Shown: positions 10,266 through 19,291 of the stretch, piece by piece
Numbering within the stretch: the first letter of the stretch is position 1
How the letters are laid out: every line of letters begins with the position of its first letter
Assembly: GCF_025362475.1 (NCBI RefSeq)
Contig: NZ_JANYGH010000066.1
Location: 1 to 51,086 of the forward strand
Source: Mucilaginibacter sp.
GTDB taxonomy: Bacteria; Bacteroidota; Bacteroidia; Sphingobacteriales; Sphingobacteriaceae
Reading direction: 5' to 3'
Length of the DNA: 51,086 nt
Program-made: the position numbers and the translations under genes
The notes under the pieces: generated by a model
What the model was told of the DNA's origin: nothing
Database searches by the model: none
The model's input: only the letters and a program-made list of their open reading frames with translations

Positions 10266-10742
10266 TTACTTTGGACTTTTTGCAATAATCCCCGCGAGGC
10301 TTTTTTGCCATTTGCTCTGATCCTCAGGTTTTACCTTTAAACTTTTTTCGCTTTTGGGGTTTTTGGCTTGTTCCACTGCATCAAGAAGATATTTATAATC
10401 CATTACTAAGGATTTATTCAAATATTCCTGATCCGATATGAAAGTCATTATGCGCTCAAGATTATATAATTCGATATCCTTATCGTCCTGTTTAGAATCC
10501 CTAAGCAAATAAATGGCTGATCCTATTAATAAAGACAAACAAACATCCTTGTGCCGGGAATTATTCCAGTATAGCTCAATTGCTGAAATACCGACATTTC
10601 GCTCTTGTGAACCACCGCCAAGATGTTCCAATGCGATAAGGAGTAATTCATCGCTTTTTTGCTGAAATTGCATTTTTGCAGTTATAAATCCAACAAGCCC
10701 TCCGGCTATTGCCCCTAATAGTGTAGCAACTCCTACGTCCAT
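10266..10742 (-). CDS. small single-TM protein of unknown function (158 aa), between Tc genes
   Basis: The product begins MDVGVATLLGAIAGGLVGF, a Gly/Ala-rich membrane helix, and continues with a soluble helical domain that includes GGGSQERNVGISAIELYW and a second hydrophobic stretch (CLSLLIGSAIYLLRD, about residues 70-85) that may be buried rather than membrane-spanning. The ATG at 10742 is preferred over an in-frame TTG at 10769, because it places the membrane helix at the N-terminus and follows a purine-rich TTAAAGAA. The family is not recognised. It is the first intact gene after the cupin pseudogene and precedes the 161-aa TM protein, with the same topology (N-terminal anchor plus helical domain). 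The two may act together, but that is inference from adjacency. Confidence 0.7.
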   Translation of the reverse strand: MDVGVATLLGAIAGGLVGFITAKMQFQQKSDELLLIALEHLGGGSQERNVGISAIELYWNNSRHKDVCLSLLIGSAIYLLRDSKQDDKDIELYNLERIMTFISDQEYLNKSLVMDYKYLLDAVEQAKNPKSEKSLKVKPEDQSKWQKSLAGIIAKSPK

Positions 10743-10839
10743 GTTCTTTAATTTTAGGTTTATTGACAATTATTTTTTCGTTTTTAAATCCTTGTTGATG
10801 ACGACCCAAATTGAAGTTCGTTTGCTTAAACTTATTTCC

Positions 10840-11104
10840 AATACCCTCCACCATTGCCGCCTCATCCCTTCCCGGCCATTTGGGCATATTAGTGATCAAT
10901 ATTTTCAAAGGCTCAGTACCAGTATTCTGAAACTGGAAGCTGTTGCCCAGCGGGATGTTAACTGCATTCTTTTGAATAAATGACTGACCTCATTTTCATT
11001 ATCTTTCCCCTGCCATATTTCTCCGCATCCCGATAGGCAGTACCATATTTCGCTTACAGTTTTGTGTCTTACTGCCTTTGATGTCTCGACCTTATCGTTA
11101 TTGG
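10840..11104 (-). pseudogene. frameshifted, truncated cupin-domain protein gene
   Basis: Reading the minus strand, one frame gives KAVRH followed by HKTVSEIWYCLSGCGEIW and GKDNENEV. The reading must then shift frame near 10975-10992 to continue QSFIQKNAVNIPLGNSFQF, QNTGTEPLKILITN and MPKWPGRDEAAMVEG. Together these match the two conserved cupin motifs (H-x-T-x-x-E-x-W-Y...G-x-G-E-x-W and P-x-G-x-x-F-Q-F-x-N-x-G) and the typical WPG-x-D-E-A C-terminus. The 5' part of the gene is missing. What remains runs into the 3' end of the RHS gene in a different frame and shares bases with it from about 11069 upstream. The pattern fits a decayed single-domain cupin gene whose start was replaced when the toxin gene arrived. 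A sequencing error could explain the frameshift but not the missing 5' end. Confidence 0.72.
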
Positions 11105-14100
11105 GGGTAAACGATATATCCAGGTAGCTGTGAAGCCAGGACTCGCATCAGAATTCCGCAATTCTACTTTTGGTGGTGGATACAGTTTGTCATATAGTTT
11201 TTTCTCCTGAACCCATAAAAATGGAGCTTTACCTTCATCTAACTCTTTCAGTAATTCAGCACCGTAGGTTCGATTGCCTTCTATTGCGGCAATCCCGATG
11301 TGAACTAAAAAAGGTAGATGCCCCTCAATTGTGGCTTGCTTCTCAAGTTTTTCATTTTTTTTAATATACTTTGCGTATAGGTAGACGCCCCCTTCTACTG
11401 CGAGCAATGGTGCAGCTCCAATCGCAATTACAAAAGCTATGTAACCACCTACTCCTGCTCCTGACAAGCCTGCATCTGCAATCACTCCGGCTTTGGTTTT
11501 TGCCTTATTTTCAATTAAGGTCGCGCCAGCGGTTGTGAGCGGCGCGGCAATTGCTCCTGCTTTTTTTAGAACATGGGCGATAGGCTCCAATATTTCAAAA
11601 AGTTTAAATGGAAGATTCCTTGGTATTAATACTTCTGAGAACAGTCCCGTCTTAAATCTTTTAACGAAGAACGTTTTCGCTACCTGAGCAGCCAAATCTA
11701 ATACCCCCTCAGTTGCATGCGTTCCTTTTACTGTCCCTTCTGCAGCCTCGACCGTCCTATTTTCGTGCTTTTTTTCGACATGACCCTCTGCAGCTATGGG
11801 CGATTCAGGTTCTGCTCCATTCTTTGCCCCGGCGTTTTCATGCGAGTCTGGTTCTTGTCCTGAGCGTCCAGTTGGATCTTTTAGTCTAATCGGATTGTTC
11901 CTGGCATAAACATATATATTAATGCCATCCCCAATCCCAATCGGATCACAACTCGCCCACCTCCCCAGCCACGGAACATAATACCTGGCATTGTGATACC
12001 CAAACCCATTTTCTTCATCCCGCTCCAAACCCGTGTAGCGATATCGTTTGGCAATAGGGTTTATAACCGGGTTGATGGCCTGGTAAGCCGTGGTGCCATA
12101 GGGGTGATATTCTTCATAAGATATCATCTGGTTCTTCTCATCCAGCTCAAGCGAGGCCGAGCCCAGATGGTTGCTGTACTGGTAACGTATATAGCGCCGG
12201 TTTTTATCGGTAGGGTCGGTCCTGGTTTTATCGCCGATAGTTTTTGTTTCGACAAGGGCCACCCGGCTTTTGTCGTCCATGATATGTACGGTTTGCCTTT
12301 CTACTAAGGGCGTTCCGTCAATATCATAGCTGCGGTAAATCTCATATCCCTGCAAATAAATCCGTTCCTCCTTTATGGGGCCGAGTGTATTAACCTGGTT
12401 ACTTTGTGCGTGGGTCACCTTACGTACCCGTATCCCGGCCTGATCATACGCGTAAAAGGTAGTTTCGGGCGTGCCATTGAGTATAACCGTTTTGGCAGTC
12501 GCGTAAAGTTCATCCTTGAAATTCCAATCCATCCGCGACAGATGGGGCATGCCTTTTTTTGCGGCAACTGCACCGGTCACTGTCATATTGCCGTGTATAT
12601 CATGATCATACTGGATCAGAGCATTGCCGGCAACCTGTGTGGTTAAAAGCCTATTGTTGTTTGTGCCCGGGTTGGCTGACGCATTGTTATAACTATAATT
12701 GCGAATATAGCCGTTGCCATCATCACCCTTGTGATCAAACACCAAAATGTTGCCGACCTTGTCATACGAGAATTTTTGTGTGTAATTGCGCATCGCCACC
12801 ACATCGCCCGGTTTAGGCAAATTATCGGAGCCAAAAGGAAAATTCCTATAATTCTGGTTCGCACCATTTTCTTGTATTTGATTCTGCCCGATGTGTTCTC
12901 TTCCTGTCGCTTGTATTAAACGGTATATCGCGTCATAAGTATAATTCATTTCTGGCTTTACAACGCCATTATCAAAATAAACCGGCTTGTGGGCCACATC
13001 ACTCACCTGGGTAATATTGCCCACAGGGTCATAAGTATAAGTCAGGTCCTGGTAGGTATTGGCCTTATTTTGATCTGTGGTCACCAAGGTTGATAACCTG
13101 AACGTTTGAGGCTCATATGCATAGGTCGTAATTGTATTATTGCCATATACGATGCGGCTACGCTGCCCTTTTTCATTGTAATCGATACTAGTTACAAATT
13201 TAGTTAAGGTGATATTGGCAGATAAGGCATCAAAGCTTTCATTCGCGGGAGTCATAGCAATACTGCCCTGCGGGTTGAATAGCACACTTTCCAGCAGTCC
13301 TGCCTGGTTAAATAGATGGTATTGCACAGAATTATCAGGTGTAACCATTTTCCAGGCGCGGTTGAGCGCGTCATAAGCGCTTGACGATATATAGGTAATG
13401 GCAGGATCGGGTGTCAGGTCTGACGGAACAATTTCATCATATTTCTTCAATAACTGCCTGGATGTTTGCAGCAGGTTGCCTTTGAAATCGAATGCATCAT
13501 TGGTTAGTAAACCGGCAGTATCGTTATGCTGGTAAATTTTCCCGCGCAGGTTTTGGTTGGCAGGTGCCGTAGGGGCATCGCCATAAACCAGTTTGTCAAA
13601 TACCAAACCGGCCGCCCCACCCATGCTTACCAACGACTGAATAGGCCGCCCTAACTCATCATAAAAAAAACTGAACTGCTGCTGCTTTTCATCCCAACTA
13701 TGCAAGGGTTTACCTGCGGCATTATGGAGCATCCACCTGCGGCCCGCATCCATGCCGTTTTGAAATACCTGGTTACCGGCCATATCATAGCTATATTGCA
13801 TTACCGGGTTACCCATAGCATCTGTAATCCTCAATGGGTTGCCTTTTATATCGAATTCGGTAAGGGTATTGTATTTATCAATGCCCCCGATAACAGCTTT
13901 CTTGGTAACGTCATCTACCGAAAAAAACTTGTTTTGCTGTTCTGATAAAAAACTGTGACCAAGTGTATCCAGGTAAACAGTGGTTGGGGTGCCGGAAACG
14001 ATAGCCGCCAGCCATGCCGCCCTTGTCGGAGCGTCTACCGGCTCCTTATCAGTTATTGCAGGGGAGTGGCGGTCAATATACCATTGGTTAGCAAGTTCAG

Positions 14101-17100
14101 TTACGGTATCAACCTGGTCATAAGCTATCTGCATCCATGGATCAAACTCAACACGTGAAAAAGTACCGTCAGGGAAATTCGTTCTAATCACACGATCCAG
14201 CGGGTCATAATGAATAATTGGCGAAACACCTGTTTGAACGATGTCTGATTCGTCTTCAAAATCCGGGTTACTGCTAAAGAAAGGTTCATATTGTTTAACC
14301 GGGTTACCCTTATTATTTAAAATAACCCGGCCAGTACCGATCCAACGGGGCGCTGAGGCAAGGGTTTCCGGCTTGGCCTGTACCTTTTGCATGATTTTCC
14401 TGCCGCTTCCGTCCGAATAGGAATAGGACACCTGCATCCTGTTTCGCGGTGTTTGATCCGGGAAATAGTGAGTTTCGTAAGCGGTAAGCTGAACGTAGTT
14501 TGCATTTGGCTTATAATTAAAAGTATCCAGGTCGGCTTTATTGATAAAATTAGGCGTGGTTATCTGTTTGTACCAGTTATCAAGGGTATAGGACATCTCC
14601 ATTCCAGGATGGTCGCCAATACTAGGTTCATCCGTACCGTTATCAAAATTATCGCCTTCGTTAACGCCCTTTTTACCCATGGCAAATGTTTTTATTACCA
14701 TTCCTAATTCATCATACCGGGCGGCACTTCGGTTACCATTCATATCCGTTATCAGCAGGGGCGATAACGTGCGAAAGTTAAATTGATCAGTTGATGTCAC
14801 ATTTTGCTTTGCATCTGTTATTTTGGTTATATAAAGGTGAAAAGGCATGTCATATTCAATATTGGTGTCCTGGTTAAAAGCGTCGGTGTATTTGACCGGC
14901 AAGAAAAAATTGCCAGCATCATAACCCGTAAAACCAGAGTGCAACCAATAATAATCAAAAGGCGCCCCTTCAATGGTAATCTTGTCTTTGTTATACGCGC
15001 CCTGGGGATCTTTTAAATTGGTAAGATCGGTGCCGGTAAGATTCGTTTTTACACCGGCAAGCTCAAGTGGAGAGATTTTACCTCCCAGCAAACTATCGAG
15101 CATATTGTCGTTAAAGGCTGCTTTGAATTGCTGATGCAGTAGCCCCTTAGACTGAGCAATACCAAAGCCAAATACCACTAAGGTATCATCGCTCAAATAA
15201 CTTGACCTCGTAATTTCAATTATCCTTTTGCACGTAGCGGCAGCCGGCTGATTATAATCGATCACAGCCGCAGCTTCGCAGCCTGTTTTTAGTTCATCTA
15301 TGCCGATGTAAGCAGTCAATGGAACCTTAAGAGTTACTTCAAATTTTACAACGGATGCGGGCAACGGCGCCCGATAGTCAAAATCGGCCTGTATATTATT
15401 GGTGAATGAATTTTGGGTATAAACTACATGTCCCTGAGATTGCTCAGCAAAAGGGGCCGGATTTATTTGTCTTGGATAAACCACATCAGCAGAGGATAAT
15501 ACATTGCCATAATCATCTATTTCAAAAATAAATGACTGCTGCGTTCTCGGGTCCTGGGGATTGCGCTCGTAATGATAAGTAATGTTTTCACTCTCGTGGA
15601 TAAGGAAAATTCCGTATTTGTTGCCTCCCTGTGGCTGCAGCAGGTCGACCAGGCAATTATGCTGCTCTGTTATATAAGGGTCTCCCGGTTTGTTATTGGC
15701 ATCAAGCACGCAAACTTCCTTGCGGAGCATGAAACCTTTGCAAGCACGAAATGCCTGCCGGTGTTCATCAGCGTTCATCCTTGCAGGCAAAACCGGCTCT
15801 GGCAGTATCTTCTCAGGTGCGAAAGTGTTTTTAAAGTATTCATTAGCAAATTGACTAAGAATATTATCGCCCTTTAAAATTGCACCCGTGTGAAACCAGG
15901 TTCTTGTCAGTATTGGTGGCTGGTCCAGGTCATTTTCTTTAACATTATTTGGTACGCCATTGTCAACAACATACCCGGCTATTGTTTCTGAGTCAATCTG
16001 ATCCACCCTTGCAAACCCCCTGAATTCGCGTTCGGCATGGTCATAATAGCCGTGATGGTAAGAGTATGTACTTACAAAGCGTGTTTTACGTATTCGATCG
16101 TACGTGGTAACAGATGAAACACAATATACCGGAAAATGCAGTTTAGTAACCCAGGGAGTTAAAGCAAGTTTATCCTCTACATAAAATCGGGTGGAAGGTG
16201 TGTAAACCAAAAATGTCTCTTTACCGAGATTATTCCTGTAAGCCGTCATGATATGCGGCTTTTGACTATTCATTAGGTCAATATAGCGCAAGGGCGCATT
16301 TGTATCATTGGGGAGATCGCTGTTCCATACAATACAGATTAGTCCGGTACCTAATATGTCCGTAGTACTGATCTTTGTATGGCGATTTATTTGGGGAAAA
16401 GGGTCAATGATTGTTGGGTTTTCAGTAAAGCTATTGCCCTGGCGGTTAAGCCATATCGAAAAACTATCCCGGCCCAGATAAATAATATCTGAAGTTCCTG
16501 AGCCGTCTACATCCGCCAACTTAATATATTGAGGGTTAAATCGATCTTCATAATCAAAAATAGGGGCATTGTCCATTGCCACTTTTGCACCAAATTTGCC
16601 AAAACCCAGGTTAGGCCAGTAGCATACATCACTATTGCGGATCCTCACAATATCTGTTAAACCGTCACCGCTCATATCCGCCAGAAAAATGCTTTCTGTG
16701 GAATCGGCGAAAATAATGGCAGGCCCCTTTTCTTCGTCATATATTCTGGTAATGGTATTTGAAGAATCATACCCCATTTTACCTCCGGAAGGGTACCATC
16801 TGAATACGTTATCTTCCGTAATTAAAATATCCGCAAGCCCGTCACCATTCAGGTCCAATTGTCGGGTATTAGGATCGCCGAAATCAATATTGGGTATTGA
16901 CTTAAAAGCCACAAATGGTTCCCACTCATTGTCATCATTTAATTCAAAGAAACCTTTGGGTTCGCTTTGCCAGTTCACGATCTGTTTCAGCCCGTCGGCT
17001 TCCAGTTCTGTTAATTGCAATTGCCGGTTTAGTCCGTTAAATGAAGGTTTTTGCATTACAGGATTTGCTGGGGTGAAATTACCTCCGCCCAGGTTCTTTT

Positions 17101-18481
17101 TATAAAACCAGCCAGTACCCTGCTCTGTAAGAATGCCAGAAAGGCCTTCGCTATACAAGTCTGTAAACTCATAGTTATTGCCATAAATACCAGCGGGCGC
17201 ATTGATCAATGCATCTTGCGAAATAGTATTTATTTGGTTATTCCAGGCATATTCCTGGTAATCGAAACTAAATGGAGGAAAAGTCTTCAGGGAGTAAGTT
17301 CCATCATCCTGCTGGGTATAGCCCTTTAAAGTAGCTGCCTTTAAAAATGTAAAACTATCCATACCATTGTCGTCATACTCAAAATCGAGCGATTTTACGA
17401 GGGCCGAACCATTCTTAAATTTATCGAAACGATGATACAGTAAAACACGGTGACATAACCTGCAGGTTCGTATCTCAAAGCCTGAACGATAGGATGAAAA
17501 AGCATCCTTCCTGAAAGGCCATTTTGATGGTTGTATTTCTTCGAATGGAATATTATTTTGATCGTTTTCGCCGTAATCAAATAGCGTTTCAAACATGAAC
17601 TGGCTTGTTGCCGGAAAGTTTTTGTCTGTGTTGTTATATGGCGTTTTGTTGCCGGTGTATAGCCTTTTTAAATAAGTATTTGAAAAAGCAGTATTGCCAT
17701 TCAGCCTATTATAATTGTGCGGCGCTATAGGTATTTCTGTGCCATTTTCCTTTTTGTATTCGTATAGTGCACAATTACCTTTATCATCATAAGTAAATTC
17801 GGGGAACCATTCAAAAATCTTAAGGTCATCGCGCGGATTAGCTATCCTACAGGTGGCGGTGTATCCAAATATTGTGGTAATATTGTCTTTTGAAATTACC
17901 CTCCAATGGATATAGCCGGATGAGGCCTCAGTCCATCTTTCTATACGTGAAAACAATCCCTCTAATCGGGGCTTATATCTTCTGATAAGGAAATTTTTAT
18001 CAGGGGAGGGGAACTCATTAACAATAAAATTGCCTTCGCCATTTTTGACCCAATTTCCCTTGATATCTTTTTGATATTCTGCAACCAGGTCCTCTGCCTC
18101 AGAGATGGTGAATGTGTCAGAGTCAATAGCATCATCATATTGGGGTAGTCCTTTCTCAGTCTTTCTGCGAATGGAGGAAAGGCCAAGCGACCAACCAAGT
18201 CCAAATGTGCCATTACCCGAACCTGAATTGTAGGACAAAGTTAAGGAAGGCATAAATCCCCTTGCACCTGAGATAGGGATGGGTAAGCTGAATGAGGATG
18301 TTCCATTTACGGCATTTACTGAAAATTTTTCGTCAATACCTTTGATTGCTCCGCCGCCTTTAGGCAATGAAACAGTGGGCACTTCAATGCTGAATTGTTT
18401 AGCAATGGAATTACTTTTCTGTTCAATCCCATTTTTATTTCTGCTCGTGGCGTTAACATTTTCTTGTTTACTATTATCCAT
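11069..18481 (-). CDS. TcB-TcC fusion toxin: SpvB/TcdB/RHS protein with unknown C-terminal effector, 2470 aa
   Basis: In Tc systems TcB and TcC form a hollow RHS/YD-repeat cocoon enclosing a toxic C-terminal region, which is cleaved off and passed through TcA. Both parts are fused here. Residues about 30-300 are an SpvB domain (VPTVSLPKGGGAIKGIDEKF, LSYNSGSGNGTFGLGWSL). Three FG-GAP/VCBS-like blades follow at about 540-690 (DLNGDGLADI, DMSGDGLTDI, DVDGSGTSDI), then TcdB-middle regions, many YD repeats (about 1400-2000) and the RHS-associated core (about 2090-2205: YRYTGLERDEENGFGYHNAR, DPIGIGDGINIYVYARNNP, ending D2202-P-T-G). Residues 2206-2470 are the variable effector region: a charged linker, then a Gly/Ala-rich hydrophobic segment (about 2340-2373). 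No toxin family is recognised. The last 10-30 residues are read from DNA that also encodes the out-of-frame cupin remnant, so the natural C-terminus may have been altered. First gene of the Tc cluster. Confidence 0.92.
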   Translation of the reverse strand: MDNSKQENVNATSRNKNGIEQKSNSIAKQFSIEVPTVSLPKGGGAIKGIDEKFSVNAVNGTSSFSLPIPISGARGFMPSLTLSYNSGSGNGTFGLGWSLGLSSIRRKTEKGLPQYDDAIDSDTFTISEAEDLVAEYQKDIKGNWVKNGEGNFIVNEFPSPDKNFLIRRYKPRLEGLFSRIERWTEASSGYIHWRVISKDNITTIFGYTATCRIANPRDDLKIFEWFPEFTYDDKGNCALYEYKKENGTEIPIAPHNYNRLNGNTAFSNTYLKRLYTGNKTPYNNTDKNFPATSQFMFETLFDYGENDQNNIPFEEIQPSKWPFRKDAFSSYRSGFEIRTCRLCHRVLLYHRFDKFKNGSALVKSLDFEYDDNGMDSFTFLKAATLKGYTQQDDGTYSLKTFPPFSFDYQEYAWNNQINTISQDALINAPAGIYGNNYEFTDLYSEGLSGILTEQGTGWFYKKNLGGGNFTPANPVMQKPSFNGLNRQLQLTELEADGLKQIVNWQSEPKGFFELNDDNEWEPFVAFKSIPNIDFGDPNTRQLDLNGDGLADILITEDNVFRWYPSGGKMGYDSSNTITRIYDEEKGPAIIFADSTESIFLADMSGDGLTDIVRIRNSDVCYWPNLGFGKFGAKVAMDNAPIFDYEDRFNPQYIKLADVDGSGTSDIIYLGRDSFSIWLNRQGNSFTENPTIIDPFPQINRHTKISTTDILGTGLICIVWNSDLPNDTNAPLRYIDLMNSQKPHIMTAYRNNLGKETFLVYTPSTRFYVEDKLALTPWVTKLHFPVYCVSSVTTYDRIRKTRFVSTYSYHHGYYDHAEREFRGFARVDQIDSETIAGYVVDNGVPNNVKENDLDQPPILTRTWFHTGAILKGDNILSQFANEYFKNTFAPEKILPEPVLPARMNADEHRQAFRACKGFMLRKEVCVLDANNKPGDPYITEQHNCLVDLLQPQGGNKYGIFLIHESENITYHYERNPQDPRTQQSFIFEIDDYGNVLSSADVVYPRQINPAPFAEQSQGHVVYTQNSFTNNIQADFDYRAPLPASVVKFEVTLKVPLTAYIGIDELKTGCEAAAVIDYNQPAAATCKRIIEITRSSYLSDDTLVVFGFGIAQSKGLLHQQFKAAFNDNMLDSLLGGKISPLELAGVKTNLTGTDLTNLKDPQGAYNKDKITIEGAPFDYYWLHSGFTGYDAGNFFLPVKYTDAFNQDTNIEYDMPFHLYITKITDAKQNVTSTDQFNFRTLSPLLITDMNGNRSAARYDELGMVIKTFAMGKKGVNEGDNFDNGTDEPSIGDHPGMEMSYTLDNWYKQITTPNFINKADLDTFNYKPNANYVQLTAYETHYFPDQTPRNRMQVSYSYSDGSGRKIMQKVQAKPETLASAPRWIGTGRVILNNKGNPVKQYEPFFSSNPDFEDESDIVQTGVSPIIHYDPLDRVIRTNFPDGTFSRVEFDPWMQIAYDQVDTVTELANQWYIDRHSPAITDKEPVDAPTRAAWLAAIVSGTPTTVYLDTLGHSFLSEQQNKFFSVDDVTKKAVIGGIDKYNTLTEFDIKGNPLRITDAMGNPVMQYSYDMAGNQVFQNGMDAGRRWMLHNAAGKPLHSWDEKQQQFSFFYDELGRPIQSLVSMGGAAGLVFDKLVYGDAPTAPANQNLRGKIYQHNDTAGLLTNDAFDFKGNLLQTSRQLLKKYDEIVPSDLTPDPAITYISSSAYDALNRAWKMVTPDNSVQYHLFNQAGLLESVLFNPQGSIAMTPANESFDALSANITLTKFVTSIDYNEKGQRSRIVYGNNTITTYAYEPQTFRLSTLVTTDQNKANTYQDLTYTYDPVGNITQVSDVAHKPVYFDNGVVKPEMNYTYDAIYRLIQATGREHIGQNQIQENGANQNYRNFPFGSDNLPKPGDVVAMRNYTQKFSYDKVGNILVFDHKGDDGNGYIRNYSYNNASANPGTNNNRLLTTQVAGNALIQYDHDIHGNMTVTGAVAAKKGMPHLSRMDWNFKDELYATAKTVILNGTPETTFYAYDQAGIRVRKVTHAQSNQVNTLGPIKEERIYLQGYEIYRSYDIDGTPLVERQTVHIMDDKSRVALVETKTIGDKTRTDPTDKNRRYIRYQYSNHLGSASLELDEKNQMISYEEYHPYGTTAYQAINPVINPIAKRYRYTGLERDEENGFGYHNARYYVPWLGRWASCDPIGIGDGINIYVYARNNPIRLKDPTGRSGQEPDSHENAGAKNGAEPESPIAAEGHVEKKHENRTVEAAEGTVKGTHATEGVLDLAAQVAKTFFVKRFKTGLFSEVLIPRNLPFKLFEILEPIAHVLKKAGAIAAPLTTAGATLIENKAKTKAGVIADAGLSGAGVGGYIAFVIAIGAAPLLAVEGGVYLYAKYIKKNEKLEKQATIEGHLPFLVHIGIAAIEGNRTYGAELLKELDEGKAPFLWVQEKKLYDKLYPPPKVELRNSDASPGFTATWIYRLPPITIRSRHQRQ

Positions 18482-19228
18482 AACAAGCTTTGTTAAATCA
18501 TATTAACAATTTATTATTAGCAGGATATTGTTAGCTGAAATTCAGCAGTAACAGATGTAAATGAAAATTATTTTATAAAAGGAATTAATGTAGAAGCTTT
18601 TAGATTTTGATGGATTAGGTAGCAATAAATTGCAATATTCTGATATCGAGAGTTATCCCTCTTGAATTTAGAAAAACATGTAAAGCATCGGATGTGAAAT
18701 GTTATTTGAAGTTAAATATTATTTTTTTAATATTATCAAACTTTTGTCTAAAAAATGTGCTGAGATAGAAAAAATCAAAACTTGGAAATAAAGTATTCTG
18801 AATCCTTTGATTGATAAGAATTTCACATTTACTTTTAAAATCGATTAGTAAATTTGAACATCAGATTTTGCTGAATTTAATCGAATTTGAAAGGGACTTA
18901 TACGAGACCCATCTTGGAGAAACTATCATTAAAGAGAAATAAAGCTGATTTTGCCACTGTGTACAAATTCCTCCTCTTCCGCCTTTGCATACAATAGCCT
19001 GCTAAAGCGTCGATTCTTAGCAGGCTATTTCTTTTTTAACTATTTTCTATTCATAAATAACCCATATAAATTCAATATAAATATTTGAAAATGGTATGGT
19101 TATGAAGTTTTGCAAGTTCGAGTCCCTTCTTCATGTAAAGTAATACACGGTTTGGTTAGTTATTGTGATCAATACCAATTACCACTACATTTCCCTTCAT
19201 TATACCGCGAAAAAAAATGTAAATTTAT
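18482..19228. other. 747-base gene-free stretch upstream of the Tc cluster
   Basis: No supported ORF is present. It should carry the minus-strand promoter of the TcB-TcC gene, but I found no clean TAnnTTTG box there. A small palindrome (AACAA...TTGTT, 18482-18494) abuts the toxin start codon. Further right lie a tRNA-3'-end-like string (18968-18984), a strong plus-strand terminator (18993-19037) and a T-arm-like string AGTTCGAGTCCC near 19110. No complete tRNA cloverleaf can be drawn. Confidence 0.5.
18993..19037 (+). terminator. Rho-independent terminator, 13-bp perfect stem
   Basis: AATAGCCTGCTAA (18993-19005) pairs perfectly with TTAGCAGGCTATT (19017-19029) around an 11-base loop and is followed by TTCTTTTTT. 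No intact plus-strand gene precedes it. The sequence just upstream resembles the 3' end of a tRNA, so it may have served a tRNA that has since decayed. Confidence 0.75.
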
Positions 19229-19274
19229 TTGCGCAACTTAAAGGTTGCATATATATATGCAACCGGAGAGTTGC
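19229..19274 (+). promoter_or_regulatory. promoter with two ArsR-type operators (GCAAC-N6-GTTGC), module 1
   Basis: A -33 TTG (19229-19231) is followed after 20 bases by TATATATG (19252-19259), a one-mismatch TAnnTTTG box. Two 16-bp inverted repeats, GCAAC-N6-GTTGC at 19233-19248 and 19259-19274, bracket the -7 box with a 10-base AT spacer. The inner half-sites also form a 22-base perfect palindrome (19243-19264). This fits autoregulation by the ArsR-family protein encoded 18 bases downstream, with both dimers blocking polymerase. Confidence 0.7.
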
Positions 19275-19291
19275 TTAATTAATAATCAAGA

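Noticed and set aside
14317..14505. short ORFs within the TcB-TcC gene in other frames
   Set aside because: They sit inside the continuous, motif-rich toxin reading frame and show no independent evidence.
18940..19140. possible tRNA gene upstream of the ArsR module
   Set aside because: Only T-arm and acceptor-like strings are present; no pairing 5' acceptor strand, D-arm or anticodon arm can be built, so I list it only as a remnant idea.
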